In this document: in pieces, positions 19,537-28,898 of the stretch
Position numbering within the stretch: position 1 is the first letter of the stretch
Layout: every line of letters begins with the position of its first letter
Assembly (NCBI GenBank): GCA_038120295.1
Contig: JAYOLL010000014.1
Span: forward strand, 1 to 64,000
Direction of reading: 5' to 3'
Source: JAYOEY01 sp038120295
Lineage (GTDB): Bacteria; Pseudomonadota; Alphaproteobacteria; MPNO01; UBA2964
DNA: 64,000 nt
Program-made: the position numbers and the translations under genes
The notes under the pieces: generated by a model
Databases searched by the model: none
What the model was told of the DNA's origin: nothing
What the model saw: only the letters and a program-made list of their open reading frames with translations

Positions 19537-21111
19537 CTAAATTGGCAAAACGTCAGGTCGCCGCTTGCGCAGCCAGGTCACGACCATGACCCGGGTCAGC
19601 ATGATTGCCGAGAACATGGAGGTCATGAGCCCAATCGCCAGGGTCACGGCAAAACCTCTCACCGGCCCCGATCCGAACATGTACAGCAGCAGCGCCGCAA
19701 TAAAAGTCGTCAGATTTGCATCGATGATGGTCGTAAAGGCGCGCTGATAGCCCGTATCCACCGCGGAAAGCGGCGTTCGCCCTGCACGTGCTTCTTCCCG
19801 TATACGTTCGAAAATCAGCACGTTTGCATCGACCGCCATGCCGATGGTCAGCACGATACCGGCGATCCCCGGCAGCGTCAGCGTCGCCTGGAGAACCGAA
19901 AGCACTGCGGCGATCAGGATGAGATTAAAGGCAAGAGCGACATTCGCCATCATGCCGAATCCGCCGTAAGCCATCACCATAAAGATAATGACGGCAACAA
20001 GTGCGACAATACTTGCGATCTTGCCGGCCTGAATTGAGTCCTTGCCGAGACTTGGGCCGACCGACCGCTCCTCGATAATGGTCAAAGGAACCGGCAACGC
20101 GCCGCTGCGCAGCAGCAAGGCAAGCCGGTTGGCTGACTCGGTCGTGAAATTGCCGCTGATGATCCCGTTGCCGCCCAGAATCGGTTCCCGGATCACCGGT
20201 GCGGAAATCACCTCGTTGTCGAGAACGATGGCAAACGGGCGGTTGACGTGTCGCTTCGTTACATTGCCGAACCGGCGGGCTCCGACAGGATCGAAACGGA
20301 AGCTGACGACCGGCTGTCCCTGCTCCACCGTCGGCTGGGAATCGACCAGGTTTTCTCCGCTGACCTCGACCCGTTTCTTGACGAGATAGTAGGTCGGCGG
20401 AGCGGAAGGGGCGCTGCTTTCTTCCTGGAGTTCCTTCAGGATCATGGTGCCGGGCCGCGGACGCTGGTTCGGGTTGAGCGTCGTGACTTCCGGCTCCAGC
20501 AGGTGGAAGGTCATTTTAGCGGTTTTGCCGATAATTTCCTTCAGGCTCTTGGGGTCCGCTCCCGGCGCCTGAACCAGGATCCGGTCCGCCCCCTGCCGCT
20601 GGATCGTCGGCTGGGTAAGGCCAAGTTCGTTTACGCGCCTGTTGAGGATCGTGATCGCCTGCTCCAGCAGGGCTGTCCGACGGTCACGGATGCTCTCCTC
20701 GGTCATGATCAGCGTGAAACGCTGACCGTCCCGGTCCAGCGTCATGCCATCGGCAAGAGGGCGAAGGACTTCTCTCGCCTTTTCGTTATCCTCTTCCTTG
20801 AGAACGGTAACGGCCACGCCGTCAGGGATATTGCCCAGCCCCCGATACTGGACCCTGGCGCCACGCAAAGCGCTGCGGATGCCCTGCTGCAGGCTGTTCA
20901 TGCTTTCGGTTATCGCTTCCTTCAGGTCGGCCTGGATAAGCAGATGCGCCCCACCCCTCAGGTCGAGGCCCAAATTCATCTGGCGGTTGGGAAAGGGGTT
21001 GGGAACCGAGGTCAGGGAGGCTTTATCCACCACGTTGGGCGCGGCGTAAGCCAGGCCAAGAACGCAGATGACCAGAACCAGAATTATCTTCCAACGGGCG
21101 ATATAGACCAT
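19537..21111 (-). CDS. secD: Protein translocase subunit SecD
   Basis: Partner of SecF in the inner membrane. The 524-residue protein opens with one transmembrane helix, then LGLDLRGGAHLLIQAD, a large periplasmic region, and a C-terminal block of membrane helices containing TIGMAVDANVLIFERIREE. All are SecD signatures. Gene order yajC-secD-secF is the common one. Confidence 0.97.
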   Translation of the reverse strand: MVYIARWKIILVLVICVLGLAYAAPNVVDKASLTSVPNPFPNRQMNLGLDLRGGAHLLIQADLKEAITESMNSLQQGIRSALRGARVQYRGLGNIPDGVAVTVLKEEDNEKAREVLRPLADGMTLDRDGQRFTLIMTEESIRDRRTALLEQAITILNRRVNELGLTQPTIQRQGADRILVQAPGADPKSLKEIIGKTAKMTFHLLEPEVTTLNPNQRPRPGTMILKELQEESSAPSAPPTYYLVKKRVEVSGENLVDSQPTVEQGQPVVSFRFDPVGARRFGNVTKRHVNRPFAIVLDNEVISAPVIREPILGGNGIISGNFTTESANRLALLLRSGALPVPLTIIEERSVGPSLGKDSIQAGKIASIVALVAVIIFMVMAYGGFGMMANVALAFNLILIAAVLSVLQATLTLPGIAGIVLTIGMAVDANVLIFERIREEARAGRTPLSAVDTGYQRAFTTIIDANLTTFIAALLLYMFGSGPVRGFAVTLAIGLMTSMFSAIMLTRVMVVTWLRKRRPDVLPI

Positions 21112-21156
21112 GCTGCCTGCCGTTACGGGTTACGCGTGGAAACCGGATATATTGGG

Positions 21157-21546
21157 CTATTTCTTGTCGTTGCCCGTTTTTTCTTCCTCGCCGTCTTCCG
21201 TGTCGTCGCTATTGTCGTCGTTGGCGGCTTCGCGTCCTTCTGTCTTGGACATGACATCCGCGACCATTCCCCGCGCGACGCGGACCTTTATGCCTTCGGC
21301 AATTTCGACGATCAGCTCGTTTTCGCTCTGCACTTTGGTAATTGTGCCCATGATCCCGCCGCTGGTCAGAATCCGGTCGCCCCGCCGGAGCGCTTCAAGC
21401 ATGGCCTTGTGTTCCTTCTGTTTCTTCTGTTGCGGCCTGATCAGAAGGAAATAGAAAACAACGAAAATCAGGACCAGGGGCAGGAGCGATTCCAGACCGC
21501 CCATCCCGCCGCCGGCTCCCTGTGCGTAGGCAGGGGAAATAAACAT
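21157..21546 (-). CDS. yajC: Preprotein translocase subunit YajC
   Basis: Small single-pass membrane protein associated with SecDF. The helix LLPLVLIFVVFYFLLIRPQQK is followed by the typical HKAMLEALRRGDRILTSGG and an acidic tail after residue 100. At 129 residues it is slightly longer than the E. coli protein because of that tail. It is the first gene of the sec unit and divergent from the DUF815 ATPase gene, with 166 bases between. Confidence 0.95.
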   Translation of the reverse strand: MFISPAYAQGAGGGMGGLESLLPLVLIFVVFYFLLIRPQQKKQKEHKAMLEALRRGDRILTSGGIMGTITKVQSENELIVEIAEGIKVRVARGMVADVMSKTEGREAANDDNSDDTEDGEEEKTGNDKK

Positions 21547-21712
21547 CCTGTACTCCTATAAGGTTTGGCGCAAAAGCTGCGGGACTATAACCGTCTCATG
21601 CCCACATGCAAGAGCCGCAGTCCAAACGATTTAAGGTACTTAGGCCGATATATCCCCGTTGACCGTTCACGCTCCCAGACATTAGGGTCGCGCCAGTTCC
21701 GAAAGATACGCC

Positions 21713-22570
21713 ATGTCCGATTCCCAGCTTGCCCCCCTCCTCCGCCGGATTGCCGATGCTCTCGAACGACTCTATCCACCGGCGCCGCCGGAACCGGCGT
21801 TCGATAGCGCGAAGGCCTTCGTCTGGATGCCTGAAGACGGTCACCTTGAGCCCGTATCTCACGTCAATCGGGTCGAGCTCTCTCTCCTCAAGGGGATCGA
21901 TCAGGCACAGGATATTCTGATCGAGAATACACGCCGGTTTGCTGAAGGGTTGCCGGCGAACAACGCCCTCCTCTGGGGCGCGCGCGGCATGGGCAAGAGC
22001 TCGCTGATCAAGGCCGCGCACGGCGCGATCGGGGTGGACCACCCGTCGCTGGTTCTGATCGAGGTGCATCGTGAGGATATCGCCAGCCTGTCCCGCCTCC
22101 TGCCGCTTTTAAGATCAGCGTCGGAAAACCGTTTCATCATTTTCTGCGACGATCTGTCGTTCGACGGAGAAGATGCGGCCTATAAATCGCTTAAGGCGCT
22201 GCTGGAGGGCGGCATCGAGGGAAGGCCCGGCAATGTCGTCTTCTATGCGACATCCAACCGCCGCCACCTGATGCCCCGCGACATGATCGAGAATGAACGG
22301 TCTACGGCGATCAACCCGGCGGAATCGGTGGAAGAAAAGGTGTCCCTTTCAGACCGGTTCGGTCTCTGGCTCGGTTTCCACAGCTGCAGTCAGGATGTCT
22401 TCTTCGCCATGATCGACGGCTACGCGGACCGGTTCGGGCTCGATATCGATCGCGAAACGCTGCATGCCGAGGCCGTTGAATGGTCTATGACCAGAGGAGC
22501 CAGATCCGGTCGCGTCGCCTGGCAGTATATCCAGGATCTGGCGGGCAGACTCGGAAAATCGCTCGATTAG
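21713..22570 (+). CDS. DUF815 family AAA-type ATPase
   Basis: A 285-residue predicted ATPase. Walker A is GARGMGKSSLIKAA near residue 89, Walker B is FIIFCDDLSFD near residue 142, and VVFYATSNRRHLMP resembles a sensor 1 region, the usual DUF815 pattern. The family is widespread but its role is not established. A possible weak promoter (TTGACC at 21659) lies upstream. Its stop overlaps the convergent LysM/M23 gene by four bases. It often sits beside the sec genes in alphaproteobacteria. Confidence 0.88.
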   Translation: MSDSQLAPLLRRIADALERLYPPAPPEPAFDSAKAFVWMPEDGHLEPVSHVNRVELSLLKGIDQAQDILIENTRRFAEGLPANNALLWGARGMGKSSLIKAAHGAIGVDHPSLVLIEVHREDIASLSRLLPLLRSASENRFIIFCDDLSFDGEDAAYKSLKALLEGGIEGRPGNVVFYATSNRRHLMPRDMIENERSTAINPAESVEEKVSLSDRFGLWLGFHSCSQDVFFAMIDGYADRFGLDIDRETLHAEAVEWSMTRGARSGRVAWQYIQDLAGRLGKSLD

Positions 22571-23619
22571 CGGGCTAAAGCCGCGAAAGTTCGGATTTCG
22601 CCCAGGTCCGCCAAACGAACCAGATACTGACGCGGGTCGACCGCACGATCGCCACGGCGCAATTCGAAATGCAACTGCGGTTGCCCTACATTTCCGGTAC
22701 TGCCGACCCGAGCGATGATCGCACCGCGGCGGACGCGCTCACCCCGCCGAACGAGCAGCCGTTCGTTATGGGCATAGGCAGTCATCCAGCCATCCGAATG
22801 GCGCAAAAGCACCATGTTTCCGAATCCCTGAAGCTGATTGCCGGAATAGACGACGATGCCGTTTTCCGCCGCCCGAACCGGCGTGCCCCTATTAGCGGCG
22901 ATATTGATCCCGTCATTGTGGAATCCGCCTTCGCGCGGACCAAAGCCGATAATCACTCTTCCACGCACAGGCCAGAGGAATTTGCCGCTGCTCCGTTCAG
23001 GTGGCTCGCCGATTCTTACCGGTTCCGTTTTTCTAGGCGGCGGGCGTGGCGGTTGCCGGGCGATTTCGGGATCCGGCCTGGGAAGAGCCGCACGTGCGGC
23101 GGGCGAAGGGCTGCTTACAGGTTGCGGTTCCGGCCTCCTGGCTGCGGCTATCCCGGTCGTCGAGCTCTTTACCGGCAGCACCAGTCTCTGTCCTTCGTCT
23201 ATCCGATAAGGGGGCGGTATCCGGTTGACCCGGATCAGCTCGGCCATATCGACATCGAAGCGCTGGGCGATTGAATAGATCGAATCGTTTTTCTGAACGA
23301 TATGAACGCTCTTTCCTGGAACCTTCAGAATTTGATTCGGGAAGATCACATAAGGGGCTGCGATTCCGTTGGCTTCGATCAGGTTCCGCAAGGAGACGCC
23401 GTTTCGGCGCGCAATCAGGTAGAGCGAGTCGCCTTTTCGGACCCGAATGCGGCCGGGCCCGGGGTCTTCGAGAACTTCCGGCTGGTCAGCGGTTCTGGAG
23501 GAGGACGATTTCGAGGGTTCTCCCTGGACCACCTCGGGCCTGTGATCGATCCGGGCGCAGGCGCCAAGAAACAGGGCGACGAGAAAAAGAACGGCGGCCC
23601 TACGGAAATCAACCGGCAT
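22567..23619 (-). CDS. LysM and M23 (LytM) domain lipoprotein, NlpD/DipM-like
   Basis: Predicted envelope lipoprotein of 350 residues: a hydrophobic N-terminus ending in the lipobox LGAC (Cys21), two LysM peptidoglycan-binding domains (about 55-100 and 105-150), a proline-rich linker and a C-terminal M23 domain from about 230. In the M23 domain the first metal motif reads FHNDGINIAA, with Asn where active enzymes have Asp, although LHFELR is kept. That suggests an amidase activator like NlpD rather than an active endopeptidase. I chose the ATG at 23619 (AAGGAACGG upstream), which overlaps the pcm stop by eleven bases. Confidence 0.88.
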   Translation of the reverse strand: MPVDFRRAAVLFLVALFLGACARIDHRPEVVQGEPSKSSSSRTADQPEVLEDPGPGRIRVRKGDSLYLIARRNGVSLRNLIEANGIAAPYVIFPNQILKVPGKSVHIVQKNDSIYSIAQRFDVDMAELIRVNRIPPPYRIDEGQRLVLPVKSSTTGIAAARRPEPQPVSSPSPAARAALPRPDPEIARQPPRPPPRKTEPVRIGEPPERSSGKFLWPVRGRVIIGFGPREGGFHNDGINIAANRGTPVRAAENGIVVYSGNQLQGFGNMVLLRHSDGWMTAYAHNERLLVRRGERVRRGAIIARVGSTGNVGQPQLHFELRRGDRAVDPRQYLVRLADLGEIRTFAALAR

Positions 23620-24253
23620 CGACCGTTCCTTCAAGCAAGGGAACGAACCTCACCGGCCAGAGCTCCTCTTCCGACCAGGCCCCCCCATCTGTACGACGCC
23701 AGCGCCTCAGGGTCTGCTCTCCGGAACTTCTTCCCACAGGTGCGATCAGAATGGCCGTATCCGCCATCTGATCGAACAGAACGCCTGGCACTTCCGCGGT
23801 ACCGGCAGTGAGGATCATCCGGTCGAAGGGCGCCTGTTCGGGCCAGCCTTTCATGCCATCGCCCCAACGGGTAACGACGTTGTTGATCCGAAGCGATCTG
23901 AACCGTTCTTCGGCGGCGCGCATGAGCTCTCGATAGCGTTCGATTGTGTAGATTCTGCGGCAGATTCTTGACAGTACGGCAGCCTGGTAGCCGCATCCGG
24001 TGCCTATCTCCAGCACTTTGGAACGTGGTTCCAGCGTCAGCGCCTGGGTCATATATCCGACCACCGATGGCTGGCTGATTGTCTGGCCATGTCCGATGGG
24101 GAGAGCCTGATTTTCGTACGCCTGGTCGTGGAAGGACGGTGGTACGAAAGTTTCCCGGGGTACGCGCTCGATAGCTGAGAGGGCGCCGTTATCCGTGATG
24201 CCCTGCTGGCGGAGCTCCATGATCAGTCTGATCTTTCGGGACTCGAGCGTCAT
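23609..24253 (-). CDS. pcm: Protein-L-isoaspartate O-methyltransferase
   Basis: Methylates L-isoaspartyl residues in aged proteins using S-adenosylmethionine so that they can return to L-aspartate. The 214-residue protein has VPRETFVPPSFHDQAYEN, the substrate motif QTISQPSVVGYMTQAL and the AdoMet-binding LEIGTGCGYQAAVLS. The start at 24253 overlaps the serS stop as ATGA, and length agrees with the family; the frame is open further upstream only inside serS. The common neighbour surE is absent here. A second, more divergent PCMT-like gene lies at 50489. Confidence 0.94.
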   Translation of the reverse strand: MTLESRKIRLIMELRQQGITDNGALSAIERVPRETFVPPSFHDQAYENQALPIGHGQTISQPSVVGYMTQALTLEPRSKVLEIGTGCGYQAAVLSRICRRIYTIERYRELMRAAEERFRSLRINNVVTRWGDGMKGWPEQAPFDRMILTAGTAEVPGVLFDQMADTAILIAPVGRSSGEQTLRRWRRTDGGAWSEEELWPVRFVPLLEGTVDAG

Positions 24254-25524
24254 TCGGGCGTCAGCCGGTCCCGACCGTCCATATAGGGACGCAGCGCCTC
24301 GGGTACGACGACACTCCTGTCCGCCTGCTGATAGTTCTCCAGCACGGCAATCAGGCATCGGCCGAGAGCGACACCGGACCCGTTGAGCGTGTGGATGAAC
24401 TCGGTTCCCTTCCCGCCTTCCGGACGGAACCGGGTGCGCATGCGGCGAGCCTGAAAATCGCCGCAGTTCGAGCAGGAGGAAATTTCCCGGTAAGTATTCT
24501 GGCCCGGCAGCCAGACTTCGAGGTCGTAGGTCTTGCGGGCGGAGAATCCCATATCGCCGGTCGACAGAACCATGACCCTGTAGGCCAGGCCGAGTCTTTT
24601 CAGGACTTCCTCGGCAGCGCCGGTCATTCTTTGATGCTCATCCTCTGACTGATCCGGATGGACAAGACTGACCAGTTCGACCTTGTTGAATTGATGCTGT
24701 CTCAGCATTCCACGGGTATCGCGCCCCGCAGCGCCGGCTTCGGAGCGAAAACAGGGCGTCAGGGCGGTGAGCCGGATCGGAAGCTGAACCTCGTCGATAA
24801 TATCGCCGCCCGATAGATTGGTAAGCGGTACCTCCGCGGTCGGAATGAGCCAGAAATCGTTCTCAGTCCGGAACAGGTCCTCCGCGAATTTCGGCAACTG
24901 GCCCGTGCCGAAAAGCGCTTCCGAACGGACCAGTATCGGGGGTGAAATTTCGGTGTATCCGAACTCGGCGGTATGCAGGTCGAGCATGAAGGCGCCAAGC
25001 GCGCGTTCCAGCCTGGCGATCTGACCTGACAGCACAACGAAGCGCGACCCGGAGAGTTTCGAGGCCTTGTCGAAGCTGATCCCGCCAAGGGTCTCGCCAA
25101 TTTCCACATGATCCTTCGGTTCGAAATCGAAGACTGGCGGGGCGCCTACGCGGCGCACTTCTACATTGGCATCCTCGTTCTCGCCCACGGGGACATCCTC
25201 CAGCGGCAGGTTGGGTATCCCGGACAGAGACTCGTTCAACTCTTCATTCAGAGTCCGTTCCTCGTCTTCAAGAACCTGCATCCGGTCCTTGATATCGGCC
25301 ACTTCCTGGATCAGTAATTCCGCGTCCTCTCCCCTGGATTTCGCCGCACCGATCTGTTTTGAGGCCTCGTTACGCCGTTTCTGCGCGTTCTGCAGTTCCG
25401 TCGTTACAGCCCTGCGCCTGCTGTCGAGGGCAATGAGCGATCCCGACAGGGCGTCGGCGCCACGCGTCGTCAGCGCCTTGTCGAAGACGTCTGCATTGTC
25501 GCGTATCCAGCGGATATCGTGCAT
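24250..25524 (-). CDS. serS: Seryl-tRNA synthetase
   Basis: Class II aminoacyl-tRNA synthetase that charges tRNA-Ser, 424 residues. It opens with MHDIRWIRDN, then a long coiled-coil arm (about residues 30-100) that grips the tRNA. Class II motifs 2 and 3 appear as LTPCFRSEAGAAGRDTRG and LNGSGVALGRCLIAVLENYQ. It lies between tatC and pcm on the same strand, the usual alphaproteobacterial order. Confidence 0.97.
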   Translation of the reverse strand: MHDIRWIRDNADVFDKALTTRGADALSGSLIALDSRRRAVTTELQNAQKRRNEASKQIGAAKSRGEDAELLIQEVADIKDRMQVLEDEERTLNEELNESLSGIPNLPLEDVPVGENEDANVEVRRVGAPPVFDFEPKDHVEIGETLGGISFDKASKLSGSRFVVLSGQIARLERALGAFMLDLHTAEFGYTEISPPILVRSEALFGTGQLPKFAEDLFRTENDFWLIPTAEVPLTNLSGGDIIDEVQLPIRLTALTPCFRSEAGAAGRDTRGMLRQHQFNKVELVSLVHPDQSEDEHQRMTGAAEEVLKRLGLAYRVMVLSTGDMGFSARKTYDLEVWLPGQNTYREISSCSNCGDFQARRMRTRFRPEGGKGTEFIHTLNGSGVALGRCLIAVLENYQQADRSVVVPEALRPYMDGRDRLTPE

Positions 25525-25594
25525 AAATTTCTCCCCAAGGTCCGCGGCGTTATACGGGATTGAACGACTCTGCGTCCAGAATCAGCAAGCGGCG

Positions 25595-26383
25595 CTATGC
25601 AGGCTCCGTTTCGCCGGCTTCCTTTTCTGCCCGTTTCTTCTCGATCATTCGGGCGCCGATAATCGAAACCTCGTAAAGAACCAGAATTGGCAGGGCGAGC
25701 CCGATCTGGCTGATGACATCGGGCGGGGTCAGAACGGCGGCGAAAAGGAACACGCCGACAATCGCGTAACGCCGTTTGGCGGCCAGCCCCGCGGATGTGA
25801 CGATCCCGACCCGGGCAAGCAGGATCAGACAGACAGGCAGTTCGAAACCGATCCCGAACGCGAAGATCAACTGCATGACCAGCGACATGTACTGATCGAC
25901 TTTTGGTTCGACCTCTATGGGCAGGGAATCCGGACCGCCGACACTCTGAAAATTCAGGAAAAAGTCCCAGGCAAGCGGGAAAATGAAATAGTAGACAAGC
26001 GCGCCGCCCGCGAAGAAGAGCACCGGGGTTGCGATCAGAAATGGGAGGAACGCCCTTCTTTCGTGCTTATACAGCCCTGGCGCAACGAACAGCCATATCT
26101 GGGCCGACACGAGGGGAAACGATATAAAGGCCGCCGTGAAAAACGCGACCTTGAGATAGGTAAAAAACGCTTCGTGCAGAGCGGTATAGATCATGCGCGC
26201 GTTTTCGCGATCCATTTGCTCGGCGAGCGGCGCAACGAGAAACGTGAATATTTCCTCGGCAAAATAGAACGAGGCGATGAAGCAGGCGAAAAACGCCGCC
26301 AGTGAATAGATCAGACGGGTCCGCAACTCGACCAGGTGGTCGAGCAGAGGCATTTTCTTCTCGTCTTCTGCGGGGGTCGCCAT
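25595..26383 (-). CDS. tatC: Sec-independent protein translocase protein TatC
   Basis: Receptor for twin-arginine signal peptides in the inner membrane. The 262-residue protein has six hydrophobic segments. PLLDHLVELRTRLIYSL at the N-terminus is the conserved cytosolic TatC motif. It starts two bases after the tatB stop. A basic C-terminal tail follows the last helix. Confidence 0.96.
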   Translation of the reverse strand: MATPAEDEKKMPLLDHLVELRTRLIYSLAAFFACFIASFYFAEEIFTFLVAPLAEQMDRENARMIYTALHEAFFTYLKVAFFTAAFISFPLVSAQIWLFVAPGLYKHERRAFLPFLIATPVLFFAGGALVYYFIFPLAWDFFLNFQSVGGPDSLPIEVEPKVDQYMSLVMQLIFAFGIGFELPVCLILLARVGIVTSAGLAAKRRYAIVGVFLFAAVLTPPDVISQIGLALPILVLYEVSIIGARMIEKKRAEKEAGETEPA

Positions 26384-26385
26384 CG

Positions 26386-26895
26386 TCAGGTTTCTTTAAC
26401 CTCGGCCGGCTTCTGACGGGCTGTCTGTTCCGGACCGCTCTTTCCGCTTTCAGCGGCTTCCTTTGGAGAGGAGTCAGAAGAACTATCTATCTCAGGTAAG
26501 ATTTCTGTTTCACCGTCCGGGTAATCGAACTCGGAATCGTCGTCCAGGTCGAACTCTTCGTCGGAATCTAGCGGGTTGTCTTCGAGAAGATGCCTGTCTT
26601 CGGTAAAGGCGTCTGAAATTTCCCCGTGAGGGTCTATCGACTGTTCGATTTCGTTGCGGATCGTGCCGACTTCGTCTTTCAAGCCGATACTTCTCGAGAC
26701 ATCATCTCCGATTTTCTCGAGTTCCACCTCATGTGCGAGGTCGTCCAAGCCGCTACGAAACTCCTGCGCAAGGCCGCGCGCCTGGCGGATCCAGCCAGAA
26801 ACCGTACGGACCAGACCAGGCAATTCCCTGGGCCCTACCACGACGATCGCAACGATCACGATGATCAGGAATTCCCAACCGCCGATGTCGAACAT
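26386..26895 (-). CDS. tatB: Sec-independent protein translocase protein TatB
   Basis: Single-pass Tat component that works with TatC in signal recognition. MFDIGGWEFLIIVIVAIVVVG, PRELPGLVRTVSGWIRQAR and an amphipathic helix follow in order. The C-terminal 100 residues are acidic and serine-rich, probably unstructured, which makes the protein (169 residues) longer than TatA. It lies between tatA and tatC. Confidence 0.94.
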   Translation of the reverse strand: MFDIGGWEFLIIVIVAIVVVGPRELPGLVRTVSGWIRQARGLAQEFRSGLDDLAHEVELEKIGDDVSRSIGLKDEVGTIRNEIEQSIDPHGEISDAFTEDRHLLEDNPLDSDEEFDLDDDSEFDYPDGETEILPEIDSSSDSSPKEAAESGKSGPEQTARQKPAEVKET

Positions 26896-26956
26896 GGCGC
26901 GTTCCTGTCTTTAAAAAAGCTTTCTTCGACCCGTACCTGTCGCGGAACGGAAACGA

Positions 26957-27193
26957 TCAGGTCTTGGCGGGCTCGTCCTTTTTGGCCGCATCGGCAACTT
27001 CGGCTTTCGCGGTGGCATCGATTGTCGCCTTGTCACTGCTTTCGTCGGAAACGGCACCTTCCTTCAGGCCTTTTTTGAAAGAGGTAATGCCTTTCGCGAA
27101 ATCTCCCATGAGACGCGGGATTTTTCCGCCACCGCCAAACAGTACAAGGGCGACGACAATGATCAGTATCCATTCCCAGCCACCTGTGAACAT
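26957..27193 (-). CDS. tatA: Sec-independent protein translocase protein TatA
   Basis: Pore-forming component of the twin-arginine translocon, 78 residues from the ATG at 27193. That start is preferred because GGGCAGGACA precedes it and MFTGGWEWILIIVVALVLFG is the normal N-terminus; an ATG eight codons upstream would add a charged extension before the helix. The FGGGGKIPRLMGDFAKGITSFKKG hinge and amphipathic helix follow in outline. It is first in the tatABC order. Confidence 0.94.
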   Translation of the reverse strand: MFTGGWEWILIIVVALVLFGGGGKIPRLMGDFAKGITSFKKGLKEGAVSDESSDKATIDATAKAEVADAAKKDEPAKT

Positions 27194-27317
27194 TGTCCTG
27201 CCCTTTCCTGCCGCCAACGGCGGCTAATCGCGACCTAAAAAACCGGCGTATCTCCTGCCGTTGCCGTAATTAATCAGCAGGCGCGTGCGCTATCAAGAAA
27301 ATTTCTTCCGCAGAGCG

Positions 27318-28058
27318 CTAAATCAGGCCCTTCAACAGGTATCCAATACCATAGGCTATTCCGGCAGCGCCGAGGCCGATTGCCAGCGTTTCGACGCCCG
27401 AACGCCACCAGGATATCAGCGACCATCTGGCCTTGATCGATCCGATAACGAAGAACGTTAATCCAGTGAGAGAGATGCACAGGATGTTCGCAAGCATCCG
27501 CGTATCGGGCGCCTGGAGAATGAGATAAGGAAACAGCGGTACAAGGCCGCAAAGCAGGAAGGCGATGAAGGTCCCGATGGCCGCCTTGATCGAGGAACGC
27601 TCCTGCATGGGCAGGCCGTACTCCTCCGTCATCATGGTATCGACCCATAGTTTCCGGTCGGAGGTTATGATCGAGACGGCTCGCTCGAGATCTTTCCCTT
27701 CGAACCCCTTGGCCCGGTAGATTTCGCGAATTTCCCTGATCTCCCCCAGCGGATCCCGGTCGATCTGTCGATCTTCATGGGCCCGGATGCGGTCGAATTC
27801 CTCGTTCTCCGCCTTGGTACCGGTATAGTTGCTGGCCGCCATCGAGAACCCGTCGGCTACGATGTTGGCCGCGCCAAGAATCAGGATGATCTTGATGGAA
27901 AGATCCGCGCCGATAACGCCGGAAACAATGGCGAATGTCGTGACGGCGCCGTCGATGCCGCCATAAATCCAGTCGCGCAGATAGCTTGCCTCGTTGGTGT
28001 CTTCGAGGCGTTCCCGAATAGCTTCGGCGGAATGATCGTGAACAATGTCAGCGCACAT
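27318..28058 (-). CDS. VIT1/CCC1 family transporter
   Basis: A 246-residue membrane protein of the vacuolar iron/manganese transporter family. DWIYGGIDGAVTTFAIVSGV and AANIVADGFSMAASNY are the conserved first and second helices. A central soluble helical domain rich in Glu (about residues 80-140) resembles the metal-binding domain of VIT1. Three C-terminal helices follow. It probably moves Fe2+ or Mn2+ across the inner membrane. It lies between scpB and tatA, where many relatives have no gene, with 63 and 124 bases on either side, so it may be an insertion into this run. Confidence 0.87.
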   Translation of the reverse strand: MCADIVHDHSAEAIRERLEDTNEASYLRDWIYGGIDGAVTTFAIVSGVIGADLSIKIILILGAANIVADGFSMAASNYTGTKAENEEFDRIRAHEDRQIDRDPLGEIREIREIYRAKGFEGKDLERAVSIITSDRKLWVDTMMTEEYGLPMQERSSIKAAIGTFIAFLLCGLVPLFPYLILQAPDTRMLANILCISLTGLTFFVIGSIKARWSLISWWRSGVETLAIGLGAAGIAYGIGYLLKGLI

Positions 28059-28121
28059 GCAAACAGAATACGCTTCAAATCGCCCGGAAGCGACTGATTC
28101 AGTGCAACCGGATGAGAAAAA

Positions 28122-28892
28122 TCAGAAAGCTTCGGGCGGTTCGTTTTCGTCTTCTTCGTGAAGCGGTTCTGCCGATTCCGGGACGTCGTCATCTGTCGCA
28201 GAATCCTCCGGTCCGTCCGGGGCCTGCTCGTCGTCTCCCTTCATGGTCGAGAGTTCGCCGAAGATCGTGCGGGTCGACCTGGAATCGAGCAGTCCGGCCG
28301 CCTTGAGTTCGTCGAGTCCTGGAAGATCGCCGATCTCGCCCAGGCTGAAATGGTCGAGAAATTCCTGGCTGGTCCCCCAGGTTACCGGACGACCGGGTGT
28401 GCGCCTCCTTCCGACCGGCCGGATCCAGCCGATTTCGAGCAGCGTATCAAGCGTTCCCTTGCTCAGGGCGACACCCCGGATTTCCTCGATTTCTCCCCGG
28501 GTGACCGGCTGGTGATAGGCAATGATCGCCAGGGTCTCGACAGCCGCACGGGAGGGCTTCCGCGAAACGGTGATTTCGATTTCAAGCGCGTCGGCAAGGT
28601 CGGGCGCCGTCCGGAACGCCCAGCGTCCGCCCGCCTTGATAAGATTGACGCCCCTGTCGCGATATTCCTCGCCAAGGCGCACGATCAGGTCCGCCAGGTC
28701 GACGCCGTCGGGCAGCCGTTCGGAGAGCCAGGCTTCGGTTACCGGTTCCGGTGCGGCGAAGAGAAGCGCTTCGAGCAACCGCAACGTCTGATCCGCAGGC
28801 TGTTTCTCAGGCTGTTCCATTGTTGTTTCTTGACCTGTTTCCTGATCCTGTTCGTCCTCGACGACCTCGCGAGGCGTTATCAACCCGTCCAT
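28122..28892 (-). CDS. scpB: Segregation and condensation protein B
   Basis: Component of the SMC-ScpAB condensin that organises the chromosome. The 256-residue protein has two winged-helix domains: LRLLEALLFAAPEPVTEAWL begins the first, and RAAVETLAIIAYHQPVTRGEIEEIRG with RRRTPGRPVTWGTSQEFLDHF gives the second. The C-terminal 50 residues are highly acidic and probably disordered. It starts six bases after the scpA stop. Confidence 0.94.
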   Translation of the reverse strand: MDGLITPREVVEDEQDQETGQETTMEQPEKQPADQTLRLLEALLFAAPEPVTEAWLSERLPDGVDLADLIVRLGEEYRDRGVNLIKAGGRWAFRTAPDLADALEIEITVSRKPSRAAVETLAIIAYHQPVTRGEIEEIRGVALSKGTLDTLLEIGWIRPVGRRRTPGRPVTWGTSQEFLDHFSLGEIGDLPGLDELKAAGLLDSRSTRTIFGELSTMKGDDEQAPDGPEDSATDDDVPESAEPLHEEDENEPPEAF

Positions 28893-28898
28893 GGCACC

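Noticed and set aside
18448..20037. A 529-residue plus-strand frame opposite secF and secD
   Set aside because: It is antisense to unmistakable SecD and SecF sequence and contains low-complexity Asp/His/Arg/Gln-rich protein with no family resemblance.
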